DNA from: Psychrobacter cibarius | GTDB taxonomy: Bacteria > Pseudomonadota > Gammaproteobacteria > Pseudomonadales > Moraxellaceae | Assembly (NCBI RefSeq): GCF_016107535.1 | Contig: NZ_JABASQ010000003.1 | Location: 183,777-247,776 of the forward strand | Length of the DNA stretch: 64,000 nucleotides | Reading direction: 5' to 3' | Shown: positions 21,716-30,623 of the stretch, one piece after another | Layout: the number at the start of each line of letters is the position of its first letter | How positions within the stretch are numbered: position 1 is the first letter of the stretch | Program-made: the position numbers and the translations under genes | The notes under the pieces: generated by a model | The model's input: only the letters and a program-made list of their open reading frames with translations | Databases searched by the model: none | Told to the model about the DNA's origin: nothing

Positions 21716-23649
21716 TATGCGGGCACTCTCTTGCGTTTTTGTTGCTTAATATAAATGACACATTCAGCAAGTCTTTTTTCATTGAAATCTGAGCTGTTCA
21801 AATCAGGCTCACGACCCTTTTCATGCACAAACTGTTTAACTTTAGGCCATAGCAATTTAGCCTCTTCAAAGTCCATTTGGATACGAGTGGTTTCAATAGA
21901 TTCTTGGATAAGCTTGAGTACATCTGTTGTAATGGATTTTGATAGAATCTCAAAAGCTTTTTGGAAAGGATTGATTTGATCAATCAAGTCAATATGTAGC
22001 TCATCAATATTAATAAACTTGTCTGCCATACGGATGAACTTCTTACCGTCTTGCTCAGTTACTTCTGCTGAGCTTACTGCACTATCTACTATGACTTGCT
22101 GTCTGACCTCTTCAACTTCTGCTTCAGTCAGATCGGGATATTTTCGCTGAATTATTTTCGGTATAAGAATTTTATTCACTACTTCAGGATCGACTTTACC
22201 TGCCGAAGCTGCAATGACCTTATCATCTTGCAAGATAGCAGCTTTTAAATCAGCCAAATCAGACTCTATAATAGCTTTAGTGCGTTTGGTACTTGGTTCT
22301 TTAAAACCACCTATTTTGATTGTGCCCGGTGGCGTAGGTTCGAAGTCACCATCTTTTTTTGTTTTAAATTTAAAATTAGGAGCAAGCACTTGTTCCATTA
22401 ATAAAGAGCCAGTGATAGCCTTCAACATATTGTTTACAGCAATGGTAACATTCTCGTTTGCAGCATCAGGTTGCGCGATAAGGTTGGTGAATTGGGCATG
22501 GCTTTTATTTGCGCTATCTCGAGTACAACGACCAATAATTTGAATGATTTCGGTTAGTGAGCTTCTATATCCAACAGTCAATGCGTGTTCGCACCATTCC
22601 CAGTCAAAACCCTCTTTCGCCATACCTAAAGCAATAATGACATCCATATCGTCTACGTGATTCATATTACGTAAATAATTTTGGATAATATCTCGATCGT
22701 TTTCTTCTACTAAATCTGCCACCTTAATAACTGTGCCATCAGATCGCGTAACAGGAATAACGCCTGTTATAGGATCTCTCTTACCGGCTTCACCTAATAC
22801 TTCAAGAATAGCGTCTACTTCGTCATATTTTTCTTTGGTCGACTCACCTGAGTTTACGTTTGGTATATGAATAATGGTTTTTTTACCATAATTTTCTTCT
22901 GAATTAAGCACTTCATGAATGACATCAGTATAGCGGCCCTGATAAAAATGATAGCCAATACCAAGCGACTTCAAATAGTTATAACCATTGAGCTGCTCAT
23001 AATAGTTAAAAGAAACCTTATCAAACTGAGCTTCATCCTCAGGTGTCAGCACAGGGATACTATCGCCACGGAAATACGAGCCTGTCATAGCGACAATATG
23101 AGCGTTAGTATTTGCCATGATACTACGCAAAACACCACCTAAGACGTTATCGCCATCGGCCGACACATGATGGAATTCATCGATTGCGAGTAGACAGTCA
23201 TTAAAAATACTATCTTCTATTTCTTGAAAGGCAAAACGTAGCGTGGCGTGAGTACAAATCAATATCTTGTCATCGCTTGCCATAAAACGCTTAAACGCTT
23301 TGACCTTACTACTTTCACCACCAGGAATACAGAGGTTGTTTTCATCCTCAATGGTCCAATCGCAGAAGAAGCCATATTTACTGAGTTCGGTTGAACTGAA
23401 TGAACCACCAATAGAACGCTCTGGAACCGCTACAATGGCTTTTTTGATACCTTGATTATGTAGCTTATCCAATGCCAAGAACATGAGAGCGCGTGACTTA
23501 CCTGATGCAGGTGGTGCTTTTAGTAATAGGTACTGACTATTTCTAGCGGCATAGGCACGAGCTTGCATTGCTCTCATACCCATGGAGTTTTCGTTTGAGC
23601 TAGCACCTGTTTGATCGTATTCGAAGTACATTAAATTAGGCATTTTCAT
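21715..23649 (-). CDS. DEAD/DEAH-type SF2 helicase
   Basis: The 644-residue protein has SF2 motifs: Walker A APPASGKS (45-52), motif II DEFH (157-160), motif III MTGSYF (188-193), and motif VI QIIGRCTRD (370-378). This is the organisation of type I/III restriction-type translocases. A long charged C-terminal half (about 400-644) has no motif I recognise. The start overlaps the methyltransferase stop by 14 bases; an alternative ATG at 23643 has a better-spaced agga. It sits between a DNA methyltransferase and a GIY-YIG gene, so a role in DNA restriction is likely. Confidence 0.85.
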   Translation of the reverse strand: MKMPNLMYFEYDQTGASSNENSMGMRAMQARAYAARNSQYLLLKAPPASGKSRALMFLALDKLHNQGIKKAIVAVPERSIGGSFSSTELSKYGFFCDWTIEDENNLCIPGGESSKVKAFKRFMASDDKILICTHATLRFAFQEIEDSIFNDCLLAIDEFHHVSADGDNVLGGVLRSIMANTNAHIVAMTGSYFRGDSIPVLTPEDEAQFDKVSFNYYEQLNGYNYLKSLGIGYHFYQGRYTDVIHEVLNSEENYGKKTIIHIPNVNSGESTKEKYDEVDAILEVLGEAGKRDPITGVIPVTRSDGTVIKVADLVEENDRDIIQNYLRNMNHVDDMDVIIALGMAKEGFDWEWCEHALTVGYRSSLTEIIQIIGRCTRDSANKSHAQFTNLIAQPDAANENVTIAVNNMLKAITGSLLMEQVLAPNFKFKTKKDGDFEPTPPGTIKIGGFKEPSTKRTKAIIESDLADLKAAILQDDKVIAASAGKVDPEVVNKILIPKIIQRKYPDLTEAEVEEVRQQVIVDSAVSSAEVTEQDGKKFIRMADKFINIDELHIDLIDQINPFQKAFEILSKSITTDVLKLIQESIETTRIQMDFEEAKLLWPKVKQFVHEKGREPDLNSSDFNEKRLAECVIYIKQQKRKRVPA

Positions 23650-26374
23650 TTCCTATCATTTTTTTGTATAAGGAAAATAATAAATTGAGCTTTTCTTCTT
23701 CTGAATTTAACAATTTGGTTGAATAAAGTAGTTCGACCTTTTTATCTAATGTCTCATGAGCTTCTCTTAAAGAATCAGGCATAGAGTCTGAATATAATTT
23801 AGAAATACTCATATCACTATAAGCTTCTCTTTCCAGCAAAATGTTAAGAGCGGCAGATCGAACTTGATCTTTTTGCTTTTCAGTCACCTCAGGAACGGGG
23901 AAAGTGTTGTAACATATTTTAGAAGAGTATCTAATACCGTTTCCAAACTTCCCAGATACGGCAGTAGTCCAGATTAAGTGAATTTTCGAAGAAAGTAAGC
24001 CCATAAAAAATAAATCTTCAGATGAAACTACGTTCAGTAAGTCACTAGCTAAATCTTCTTTTTTCAACAACCCTACTGGTAAGTAGTCTTTTACAGATGA
24101 AGATACTTTAGGGATAATCAAAAAATTGGTACTTGGAAAGTTCTCAACATGAAATCTTTTAGGGGTATTAGCAAGTTTTATTGTTGGGTTACTGGTACTT
24201 TTAAGCCTAAAAGCTTTAACTTTTTCGACAACTTTAGCCACTTCAGGAAGTCTTGATACTTCCTCATCACTAACCTGTTGTAGGCTTAAGCACCATCTAG
24301 AAACACCAGAATTAAATTCTTGGGCCCCAAACCATTTTTTAAAATATGGTTCTGCCTCAGGTTCTATTTTAAGGAAATTATTCTTCTCATCATTAGTAAA
24401 TAAAAAACCACCTCCATCTACAGGTTTGTTACCTATACCCATTTTGGGAAGGTTTGACAAAGGTTTACTTCTAGGACTTACAGCCGTGATATCTGTACTA
24501 GTTAAATAAGGATTTATATGTGTAACGGAGTTCCAATAATTTTCTAATAAGATCTTTTTGTTTGAATTCTTATTTTTAGAGCCTAAACCAACAATTACAC
24601 AGTATACCCCAGCTTGTTTTTTTGCATTATTCGTCCATTTAAAAGCAGGAACAGCAAGAATTATATCTACATTTTTTCTTAATATGCCATTCCACATAAA
24701 GCTCACCTGCTCACCCTGACAAATTGAGCTGGTAGATACAAAGGCTAGCTTCTGAGGACCAAAAATGTAATTAGCTCCCTTTAAAAACCAACCAGCAATA
24801 TAATCCAAGCTACCTATATTGAAACAACTTTCATTAAAAAATGTATGTTTCATATCTTCCTTTTGTTCGGGAGACTGCTTTCTGGCTCCAATATATGGTG
24901 GATTGCCTATTATGTAAATCTCTTCTCCGTTATTAGGACAAACTGACAACCAATTTAACCTCAAAGCATTACCAGCGAAAATATTGCCACCACTTTGTAA
25001 AGGTAATGTTGGTTCACAATCTCCAAACTCGGCTTTAAATTCTACATTCATCTGGTGTTCAGCCAACCAAAGAGACAAAATAGCAACCTCATGGGCAAAA
25101 TCATCAAGCTCTATACCATAGAATTGAGAAAGCCTAATTTGTGAAAATGATGAATCTAGACTAATTTCGTCAAAGAAATCATCTTGCTGACCGTCCTTTA
25201 CTCGCTCTTGACGTAGCTTAATGACTTCCATTTCAAGTTTTCTAAGCTCTTTAAAGGCAATAATAAGGAAGTTACCTGAACCACAAGCTGGGTCGAATAT
25301 TTTGATATTAGCGATGCGATCATGAAGCTTTCTTAAACGGCTAGGTTTTAATTTTGGATCAATGTTTTCTACAATATTCTCTAGCTCTGCATACAAATCA
25401 TCCAAGAATAGCGGTTCAATGACCTTCATGATATTGATGACAGAGGTATAATGCATCCCCATACCGCCACGCTGATCAGGATGCACAACGGCTTGAATCA
25501 TAGAGCCAAAGATATCAGGGTTGATACCTGACCAATCTAGCTCACTGCCACACTCGATGAGCATTCTACGAGACTTAGTGGAGAACTTCGGTGAAGCGAT
25601 AGGGTCAGCAAATAGGCCACCGTTAACGTATTCAAATTTGGCCAAATAATCTGGCAAATCGTGACGATTTTCTTTGCTAGTATTTAAAACCTCAAATAAA
25701 CGGTTGAGGTAACTGTCTACATCAGAGCCATCTGCTTTGGTATGAGACTCAAGCTCAGCACTGAATTGGTTATCTGTGAATATGCCTGTGTCTTCTGCAA
25801 AGAAACAAAAGAGTAAACGAGTTAGAAATACGTTCAGACTATGAAGTGCGGCAGTATCATTCTTATTTTCTTCACTGAAATTATCTGCTTTAATCAAATC
25901 AAACAGCTTAGCCATTTTTTCAGCTGCTTTTACATCAGCTGGATTATCGCCTTGATATACCGCTTTTTCCATACCTGCCCAAGGTAAGAAAAAGTCAAAA
26001 TGTTTACCAAGCTCACTAAATTCAATATCAAGTGTGTCATTAGTACGCGTATCTACCGCTACAAACTGATCAAAATCTGTTGCGATAATAAAGCGTATCT
26101 TCTCTCGTGTGACAGAAGGCTCTTTCTTCATGTCATCGATATCTGAGAACACTTTATTGCTATCACTATGCTTAAAGTAAATATGGCGCTTGGCCCTAAC
26201 CTCCCCTGCGACCTTAGCTAGATTACGTTCACCGGATTTGATACGGCTTACTGTCGTCTTTCTATGCCCATAAGCTGCCATCAACTCGTATATGAACTGA
26301 TCCTTTTCGACTGAGTTATTGATGACATCTAAAGCTAACTTTTTAACGATTTCTTCTATTTGGGTTACGTTCAC
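23636..26374 (-). CDS. MmeI-like class I DNA methyltransferase, no visible nuclease domain
   Basis: The 912-residue protein has SAM motif I DPACGSGNF (361-369) and catalytic motif IV NPPY (491-494), the order of N6-adenine methyltransferases. RLLFCFFAEDTGIF (about 186-199) and GMHYTSVINIMKVIEPLFL (about 305-323) match the spacer and entry to the MTase core of MmeI-like enzymes. The region after 500 would hold target recognition. The N-terminus (LMAAYGHRKTTVSRIKSG) lacks the PD-(D/E)XK nuclease of classical MmeI. It starts with GTG, with aagga six bases upstream. First gene of an overlapping operon with the helicase and GIY-YIG genes. Confidence 0.85.
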   Translation of the reverse strand: MNVTQIEEIVKKLALDVINNSVEKDQFIYELMAAYGHRKTTVSRIKSGERNLAKVAGEVRAKRHIYFKHSDSNKVFSDIDDMKKEPSVTREKIRFIIATDFDQFVAVDTRTNDTLDIEFSELGKHFDFFLPWAGMEKAVYQGDNPADVKAAEKMAKLFDLIKADNFSEENKNDTAALHSLNVFLTRLLFCFFAEDTGIFTDNQFSAELESHTKADGSDVDSYLNRLFEVLNTSKENRHDLPDYLAKFEYVNGGLFADPIASPKFSTKSRRMLIECGSELDWSGINPDIFGSMIQAVVHPDQRGGMGMHYTSVINIMKVIEPLFLDDLYAELENIVENIDPKLKPSRLRKLHDRIANIKIFDPACGSGNFLIIAFKELRKLEMEVIKLRQERVKDGQQDDFFDEISLDSSFSQIRLSQFYGIELDDFAHEVAILSLWLAEHQMNVEFKAEFGDCEPTLPLQSGGNIFAGNALRLNWLSVCPNNGEEIYIIGNPPYIGARKQSPEQKEDMKHTFFNESCFNIGSLDYIAGWFLKGANYIFGPQKLAFVSTSSICQGEQVSFMWNGILRKNVDIILAVPAFKWTNNAKKQAGVYCVIVGLGSKNKNSNKKILLENYWNSVTHINPYLTSTDITAVSPRSKPLSNLPKMGIGNKPVDGGGFLFTNDEKNNFLKIEPEAEPYFKKWFGAQEFNSGVSRWCLSLQQVSDEEVSRLPEVAKVVEKVKAFRLKSTSNPTIKLANTPKRFHVENFPSTNFLIIPKVSSSVKDYLPVGLLKKEDLASDLLNVVSSEDLFFMGLLSSKIHLIWTTAVSGKFGNGIRYSSKICYNTFPVPEVTEKQKDQVRSAALNILLEREAYSDMSISKLYSDSMPDSLREAHETLDKKVELLYSTKLLNSEEEKLNLLFSLYKKMIGNENA

Positions 26375-26449
26375 TTTGTTTCCTTAAGCTGCTCTAAGTT
26401 AGCCGCAATATTCACTAATACTAATTTATGATTCTCAATAGATATTTTT

Positions 26450-26965
26450 CTATCCACGATAGTTGTGATTATTCTTATAAGCAGAATAGCTATTGTCGTC
26501 TAACAGCGAATCCTGTTCTCCATGATTAGTAGCAGCATCAAATGACGGCTGTTGATTGTTTATAGCATTACTGTCTTCCACTGTGACACCTTGATTTGTA
26601 GCCTCTTGATTATTTCCTTTTGTATTAGCCACAAACAGACCTATTTCTTCACCCAAGCCCATATCACCACCCAAACTTTCAATCATACTTTTAAATAAAT
26701 GCTTATCAGATGCTCTTGTGAGAAAGTCCGGAAAATTCATCGCAAAATAATCCTGAATCATCTTTTCATCATCACCTTCACTTGCCAATATTTGACCTAA
26801 AAATGCTCCCATTAAAATTTTCTGCTTGTTCAGTCGTTTATCCAACTTTACTTGCTGAACCTTAGCTTGGCGTTTTAACTCCTCTAAACGTTGGTGCTCT
26901 TTTAAACCATGAGCATTTTGATTATCAAAAATAGACACAGATAATTTTTTATTAAAGTCTGACAT
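26450..26965 (-). CDS. Probable mobilization accessory protein (MobC-like)
   Basis: The 171-residue protein has a charged helical N-terminal half, with RLEELKRQAKVQQVKLDKR followed by QKILMGAFLGQIL, a pattern seen in MobC/TraD-type accessory proteins that help a relaxase open oriT. The C-terminal 60 residues are low-complexity (N, Q, S). It is divergent from the relaxase gene and shares the 288-base intergenic region that holds the candidate oriT, which is the main support. No motif gives a definite family. Confidence 0.5.
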   Translation of the reverse strand: MSDFNKKLSVSIFDNQNAHGLKEHQRLEELKRQAKVQQVKLDKRLNKQKILMGAFLGQILASEGDDEKMIQDYFAMNFPDFLTRASDKHLFKSMIESLGGDMGLGEEIGLFVANTKGNNQEATNQGVTVEDSNAINNQQPSFDAATNHGEQDSLLDDNSYSAYKNNHNYRG

Positions 26966-27107
26966 AACATTTGCTCTCTATAGTAATACTTTTCCTAACC
27001 ATAGCAAGGGATAAGTAATGGTTCAATATTTCATGATAGTCGTTAACATAAAACGATCCAAACTCTAAGTCATTCTATTTTAGTATGGAATGGTTGTGTC
27101 TCCCTGA

Positions 27108-27224
27108 CTAAGGGCGAAGCAACGACTCTAAAATTACTATTTCCCACTTCGTGGTCATAGCAATTTTAGAATCGTTCTTCGTTGGGGAAACCCCAAACCC
27201 CATACCGCACGAAATGATGTGCGG
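27108..27224. other. Candidate oriT
   Basis: The region between the divergent mob genes has three hairpins. The first has 20-base arms at 27121-27140 and 27157-27176 (18 of 20 paired), with flanking cgaag/cttcg extending the stem. The second is ttgggg/ccccaa (27182-27196). The third is ccgcac/gtgcgg (27205-27224). The stretch ctaagggcgaag (27108-27119) next to the long stem resembles the taagtgcgccc nick region of MOBQ systems. This fits an origin of transfer, but the nick site is not proven. Confidence 0.5.
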
Positions 27225-27253
27225 CAAAAAAACCAAACGACGAGGCGGTCATT

Positions 27254-29473
27254 ATGACCATAGTGCATTTTGATACTAAGGCAATTTCTCGAAAAGCAGG
27301 ACAGTCAGCGGTAGCTTGTGCCGCCTATCGTGCTGGGGATGTTTTGGATGATGTGAGATATGGTAAAACGCACGACTATTCAAAAAAGCGTGGGGTGATG
27401 AGTAGTGACATCGTTCTACCATTTGCACTAAAGGCGCTTGGGGTGAGTGTGGATAGAGAAACACTTTGGAATTTAGCGGAGGCCGCAGAGAATCGATCGG
27501 ACAGTCGGGTGGCGCGTGAGTGGCTGATTAATTTGCCCTATGAGTTGTCTGAGGAAGAACGCCATACGCTAGCAATAGAGTTCGCTCAAAAGCTTGTTGA
27601 TGATATGGATGTGATTGCCGATGTGTGTATTCATCGTCCGGTGATGAAGTTGCCGTTTGATCCTGAGGCGAAGCCAAGCTCGAAGCGCTTGCGTGAGGGA
27701 GAGCAAAATCCTGATCCGCGCAATTTTCATGCGCATATTTTAGTGACCACTCGAGCGCCTATTGCTGGTCCTAATAAAACCTTGGCATTTGATCCAAAGC
27801 TCAAAATCCCTTTTGAGTGGTCGAATAAAAAACGCTTGGCACATGATCTGCCCTCATCAATGAAAGAAATTAAGCGCATGCGGCAGATCTGGGTAGATAC
27901 CGCTAATGTGGTGTTGGCAAAGAAGCAGTTGCCTCTAATGGATGCTCGCAGTTATAAAGATCAGGGACGAGATCAGCAGCCCACCATCAAAATGGGCGTT
28001 GCAGCAACCGCCATGGAGCGCCGAGGTATTACGACGGAGAAGGGCGATATCAATCGGGAAATCATCGCACGTAATCAGGCCGTTACCGAACAAACCAGTC
28101 AACAAGGAGTAGAACATGATCGCCGAGTTAGAGCACTTAGAAAAGGACTTGCTTGGACAACTGAGCACAATGCAAGACTACCTAGCCTCATTGGAGACAC
28201 AAAACAGCGAGCTGACAGCACGCAACGACGAATTAGCGACACAACATCAGGAATTGCTTGGGCAACTGAGCGCTGCCAAAAAATACCAAACGGCATTGAC
28301 ACAGTTAATAACAGAATCAAATCAGCAGACGACGGCATTAACTGGGCAACTGACCACACTGAAAGCCTCCCAGAGCTCATTAAAGACACAGCACAGCTTA
28401 TTACAAACACAAAACCAAACCTTGAATGGACAGCTGAACGAACTGAGGAATTACATACTAGACGTGATGACACGCAACAAAGAATTGACAAAGCAGCACA
28501 ACGAATTGATGACTCAAAACGGTGGGTTACTCAAAACTCAGAAAGAGTTCAAGCTAGCAAATCAATCACTGACGGAATCAATAGCGGCCTTACAGAGCGA
28601 GCAAGACCAGCCCCCAGCCCCTTTGATGACGACTACCAACGAGCCTTTTATGAGCGAAAAAGACGAGTTGATCGAGCGATTAGAGAAACAGATAGAAAGC
28701 TTGACGAATCGAGGGTCGGAGATGTTCAAAGAAGTAATGATGTTGAAGATGCAGTTAAGACACTAACTTATAGATTGCTGGATCGCCGTAAAGAGGGGCT
28801 TTTTGATAATAGAAAACTAATTATGCTTGATGACTTTGCGAAAAAATTAGGGATCAATGAAAATCAAAGTTTAGATTTTAAACAAAATGTAAGGCTTGCT
28901 ACTGACAAGATCAATACTGTCGAAGTATTAGAGAACAATCCTCACGTATTTCGCTTATTAAACTTCCCTTCACAAGAAAGAGAGCATTACCAAACTGTCA
29001 CAGCAGATTTTGATAGGTTTATTGCTCATGTAGACAAACAGAGGGCTGAGCTAAGACAAAAATATCAATCAAAACTAGGTAGAAACGATACGAGCAGAGT
29101 AACCGCAGAGATTTTAACAGTAGAACCTTATCTAGCTGCATTGACCAAATATGCAAACAATAGTGAAAAAACAGATGAGAGCAGAGCTTTAGCGGAACAA
29201 CATATAAATAAGACGATCAGATTGACTGCTAAGAAATATGAGATCGCTTACAAAGGATTAAATACATTAGATAGAAACGAGAGCGTCCAGAAGCATATCA
29301 GAGAGCTTGGAGTCAGTCTGAATAATCTTACTACTGATTACTCAAATAAGCTAACTGAAAGTGATTTAAGAAGTATTAATGAGGGCTTAAAAGCCATTGA
29401 TACAGGAATAGAGATTAGTAATACAAGTCAAAGAATAGTTACTCAGAATCTAGGGCCTTCAATCAGTATTTAA
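27254..29473 (+). CDS. mobA: MobA/MobL-family (MOBQ) relaxase
   Basis: This protein nicks oriT and leads the strand into a recipient. The N-terminal 250 residues are the relaxase domain, with Tyr25 (AACAAYRAG has the family's Tyr position) and metal-binding His159 and His161 in NFHAHILVTTR. Residues about 285-500 hold degenerate repeats (GLAWTTEH, GIAWATER, GINWATDH) and overlap another gene in a different frame. The C-terminal 230 residues are helical with no motif I know. Length is 739. A gagg lies before the start. It is divergent from the MobC-like gene. Confidence 0.9.
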   Translation: MTIVHFDTKAISRKAGQSAVACAAYRAGDVLDDVRYGKTHDYSKKRGVMSSDIVLPFALKALGVSVDRETLWNLAEAAENRSDSRVAREWLINLPYELSEEERHTLAIEFAQKLVDDMDVIADVCIHRPVMKLPFDPEAKPSSKRLREGEQNPDPRNFHAHILVTTRAPIAGPNKTLAFDPKLKIPFEWSNKKRLAHDLPSSMKEIKRMRQIWVDTANVVLAKKQLPLMDARSYKDQGRDQQPTIKMGVAATAMERRGITTEKGDINREIIARNQAVTEQTSQQGVEHDRRVRALRKGLAWTTEHNARLPSLIGDTKQRADSTQRRISDTTSGIAWATERCQKIPNGIDTVNNRIKSADDGINWATDHTESLPELIKDTAQLITNTKPNLEWTAERTEELHTRRDDTQQRIDKAAQRIDDSKRWVTQNSERVQASKSITDGINSGLTERARPAPSPFDDDYQRAFYERKRRVDRAIRETDRKLDESRVGDVQRSNDVEDAVKTLTYRLLDRRKEGLFDNRKLIMLDDFAKKLGINENQSLDFKQNVRLATDKINTVEVLENNPHVFRLLNFPSQEREHYQTVTADFDRFIAHVDKQRAELRQKYQSKLGRNDTSRVTAEILTVEPYLAALTKYANNSEKTDESRALAEQHINKTIRLTAKKYEIAYKGLNTLDRNESVQKHIRELGVSLNNLTTDYSNKLTESDLRSINEGLKAIDTGIEISNTSQRIVTQNLGPSISI
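28116..28766 (+). CDS. Coiled-coil protein nested out of frame inside mobA
   Basis: A 216-residue frame lies wholly within mobA, shifted by one base. It starts with ATG preceded by aaggag at ideal spacing (28104-28109) and ends in TAA. The product is one long coiled coil with repeats of the form LGQLS...LETQNSEL, LTGQLTTLKAS, LNGQLNELRN, rich in L, Q, T, N, and a more acidic C-terminus (MSEKDELIERLEKQIESL). RSF1010 mobA likewise contains mobB in another frame, so a mobilization role is plausible. The protein-like composition and the Shine-Dalgarno argue against chance. There is no recognised domain. Confidence 0.7.
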   Translation: MIAELEHLEKDLLGQLSTMQDYLASLETQNSELTARNDELATQHQELLGQLSAAKKYQTALTQLITESNQQTTALTGQLTTLKASQSSLKTQHSLLQTQNQTLNGQLNELRNYILDVMTRNKELTKQHNELMTQNGGLLKTQKEFKLANQSLTESIAALQSEQDQPPAPLMTTTNEPFMSEKDELIERLEKQIESLTNRGSEMFKEVMMLKMQLRH

Positions 29474-29569
29474 CCTTGGTCAATCATGCCGTACCAAAAA
29501 GGTTCTTACCCACATGAACGTAATTATCCATCTAGGGTTGTTTATAAACCTAAAGATGAAGCTTGAAAG

Positions 29570-30544
29570 TTAGTTATTAAAAAATATACCTGTTCTGTTA
29601 TTTCGGTCTACCGTAGTAGTAAAGCCGAAATGTTCCGCAATTCTTTTTGAAAGATGACCAATTTCTAATATTTCATCAAACTCTAATTGCTTGTTAGATA
29701 ATTTAGATAAAATATCTTCATAAATACTATCTAACTCTAGGAAGTAGCTTAAAAACCAGCTGTTTTTCAGACTCTCATATAACTTTGTTTTTTCGGGTTT
29801 AAGTTCATTGTTGAACATCCAGCCTATATAGTAGCTAGAGAATTTGATTAAGTTTCCTATATTCTTATAGACGCTTATGAGTAAGTCTACAGGCTCAAGT
29901 CTCATGAGCTTGAAACTTTCAAGATCATCTACAATACCTTCTACTTTACTCTCAACTATATCTCTAAAGCTCTGTTCAGAACATTGGCCTATATGAGCGC
30001 TAAAAAAACATGCTGAAAACTCTGACCAACCTACTATAGATATATCAAAAACAAATGCTGAATAATGGCTTTTATATTCTTCTATTTTAGGAATGTCGCC
30101 CATAACTTCGTGAAACAAGTCATCCCCATGTATATGAGCACATTCATGCGCAATAACCTGAAGCATGAAAGCTACTTGCCCCCCATCTTTAGCAGCCTCT
30201 TCAACTAATAAAGGTACTATTGAAACATCTTTAAGAACAATATAACTTTCTAAGCCACCTTCTATGATATTAGTTATTGTTAAGGCACATCCAATTACCT
30301 CACCGTTGGATACTTGTCTACTACTATCGATCAGATCAATAGCTTTCCGATAGCCTTCATCACCAACTGCAATAGAAATACCTTTCAAACTCTTAATATT
30401 GAGCGTTCTACCAACTTCTTCAAATATCATTCGTAGTGATGCACAAATATCATCGCTTTTATCGTCGTCAATATTAACGCAGGTTATTGGAATATCATGA
30501 TTGAAGGTAGAGGGATGATCATATGTATACGAATTTTCCGACAT
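29570..30544 (-). CDS. Metallopeptidase-like protein with HECAH motif
   Basis: A 324-residue protein of unknown family. It carries HECAH (residues 133-137 from the chosen start) and WSEFSACFFSAH about 40 residues later, where Glu175 could be the third zinc ligand, as in gluzincins and ImmA/IrrE-type proteases. No signal peptide is visible, so it is probably cytoplasmic. I use the ATG at 30544, which has ggaggg just upstream, instead of the open frame to 30577. It is convergent with mobA. Substrate and role are unknown; in mobile elements such proteases often cut repressors, but that is inference. Confidence 0.65.
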   Translation of the reverse strand: MSENSYTYDHPSTFNHDIPITCVNIDDDKSDDICASLRMIFEEVGRTLNIKSLKGISIAVGDEGYRKAIDLIDSSRQVSNGEVIGCALTITNIIEGGLESYIVLKDVSIVPLLVEEAAKDGGQVAFMLQVIAHECAHIHGDDLFHEVMGDIPKIEEYKSHYSAFVFDISIVGWSEFSACFFSAHIGQCSEQSFRDIVESKVEGIVDDLESFKLMRLEPVDLLISVYKNIGNLIKFSSYYIGWMFNNELKPEKTKLYESLKNSWFLSYFLELDSIYEDILSKLSNKQLEFDEILEIGHLSKRIAEHFGFTTTVDRNNRTGIFFNN

Positions 30545-30623
30545 AAAAACCCTCCAGTTGATATTTTTATAGTACATGTGTCATCAAACAGCTAACGCAA
30601 GATGGCTATTCAAGGGTAACTTT

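Noticed and set aside
28099..28491. 130-codon frame antisense to mobA
   Set aside because: Cys/Ser/Val-rich translation and no start signal; it arises from the repeat that is open in several frames.
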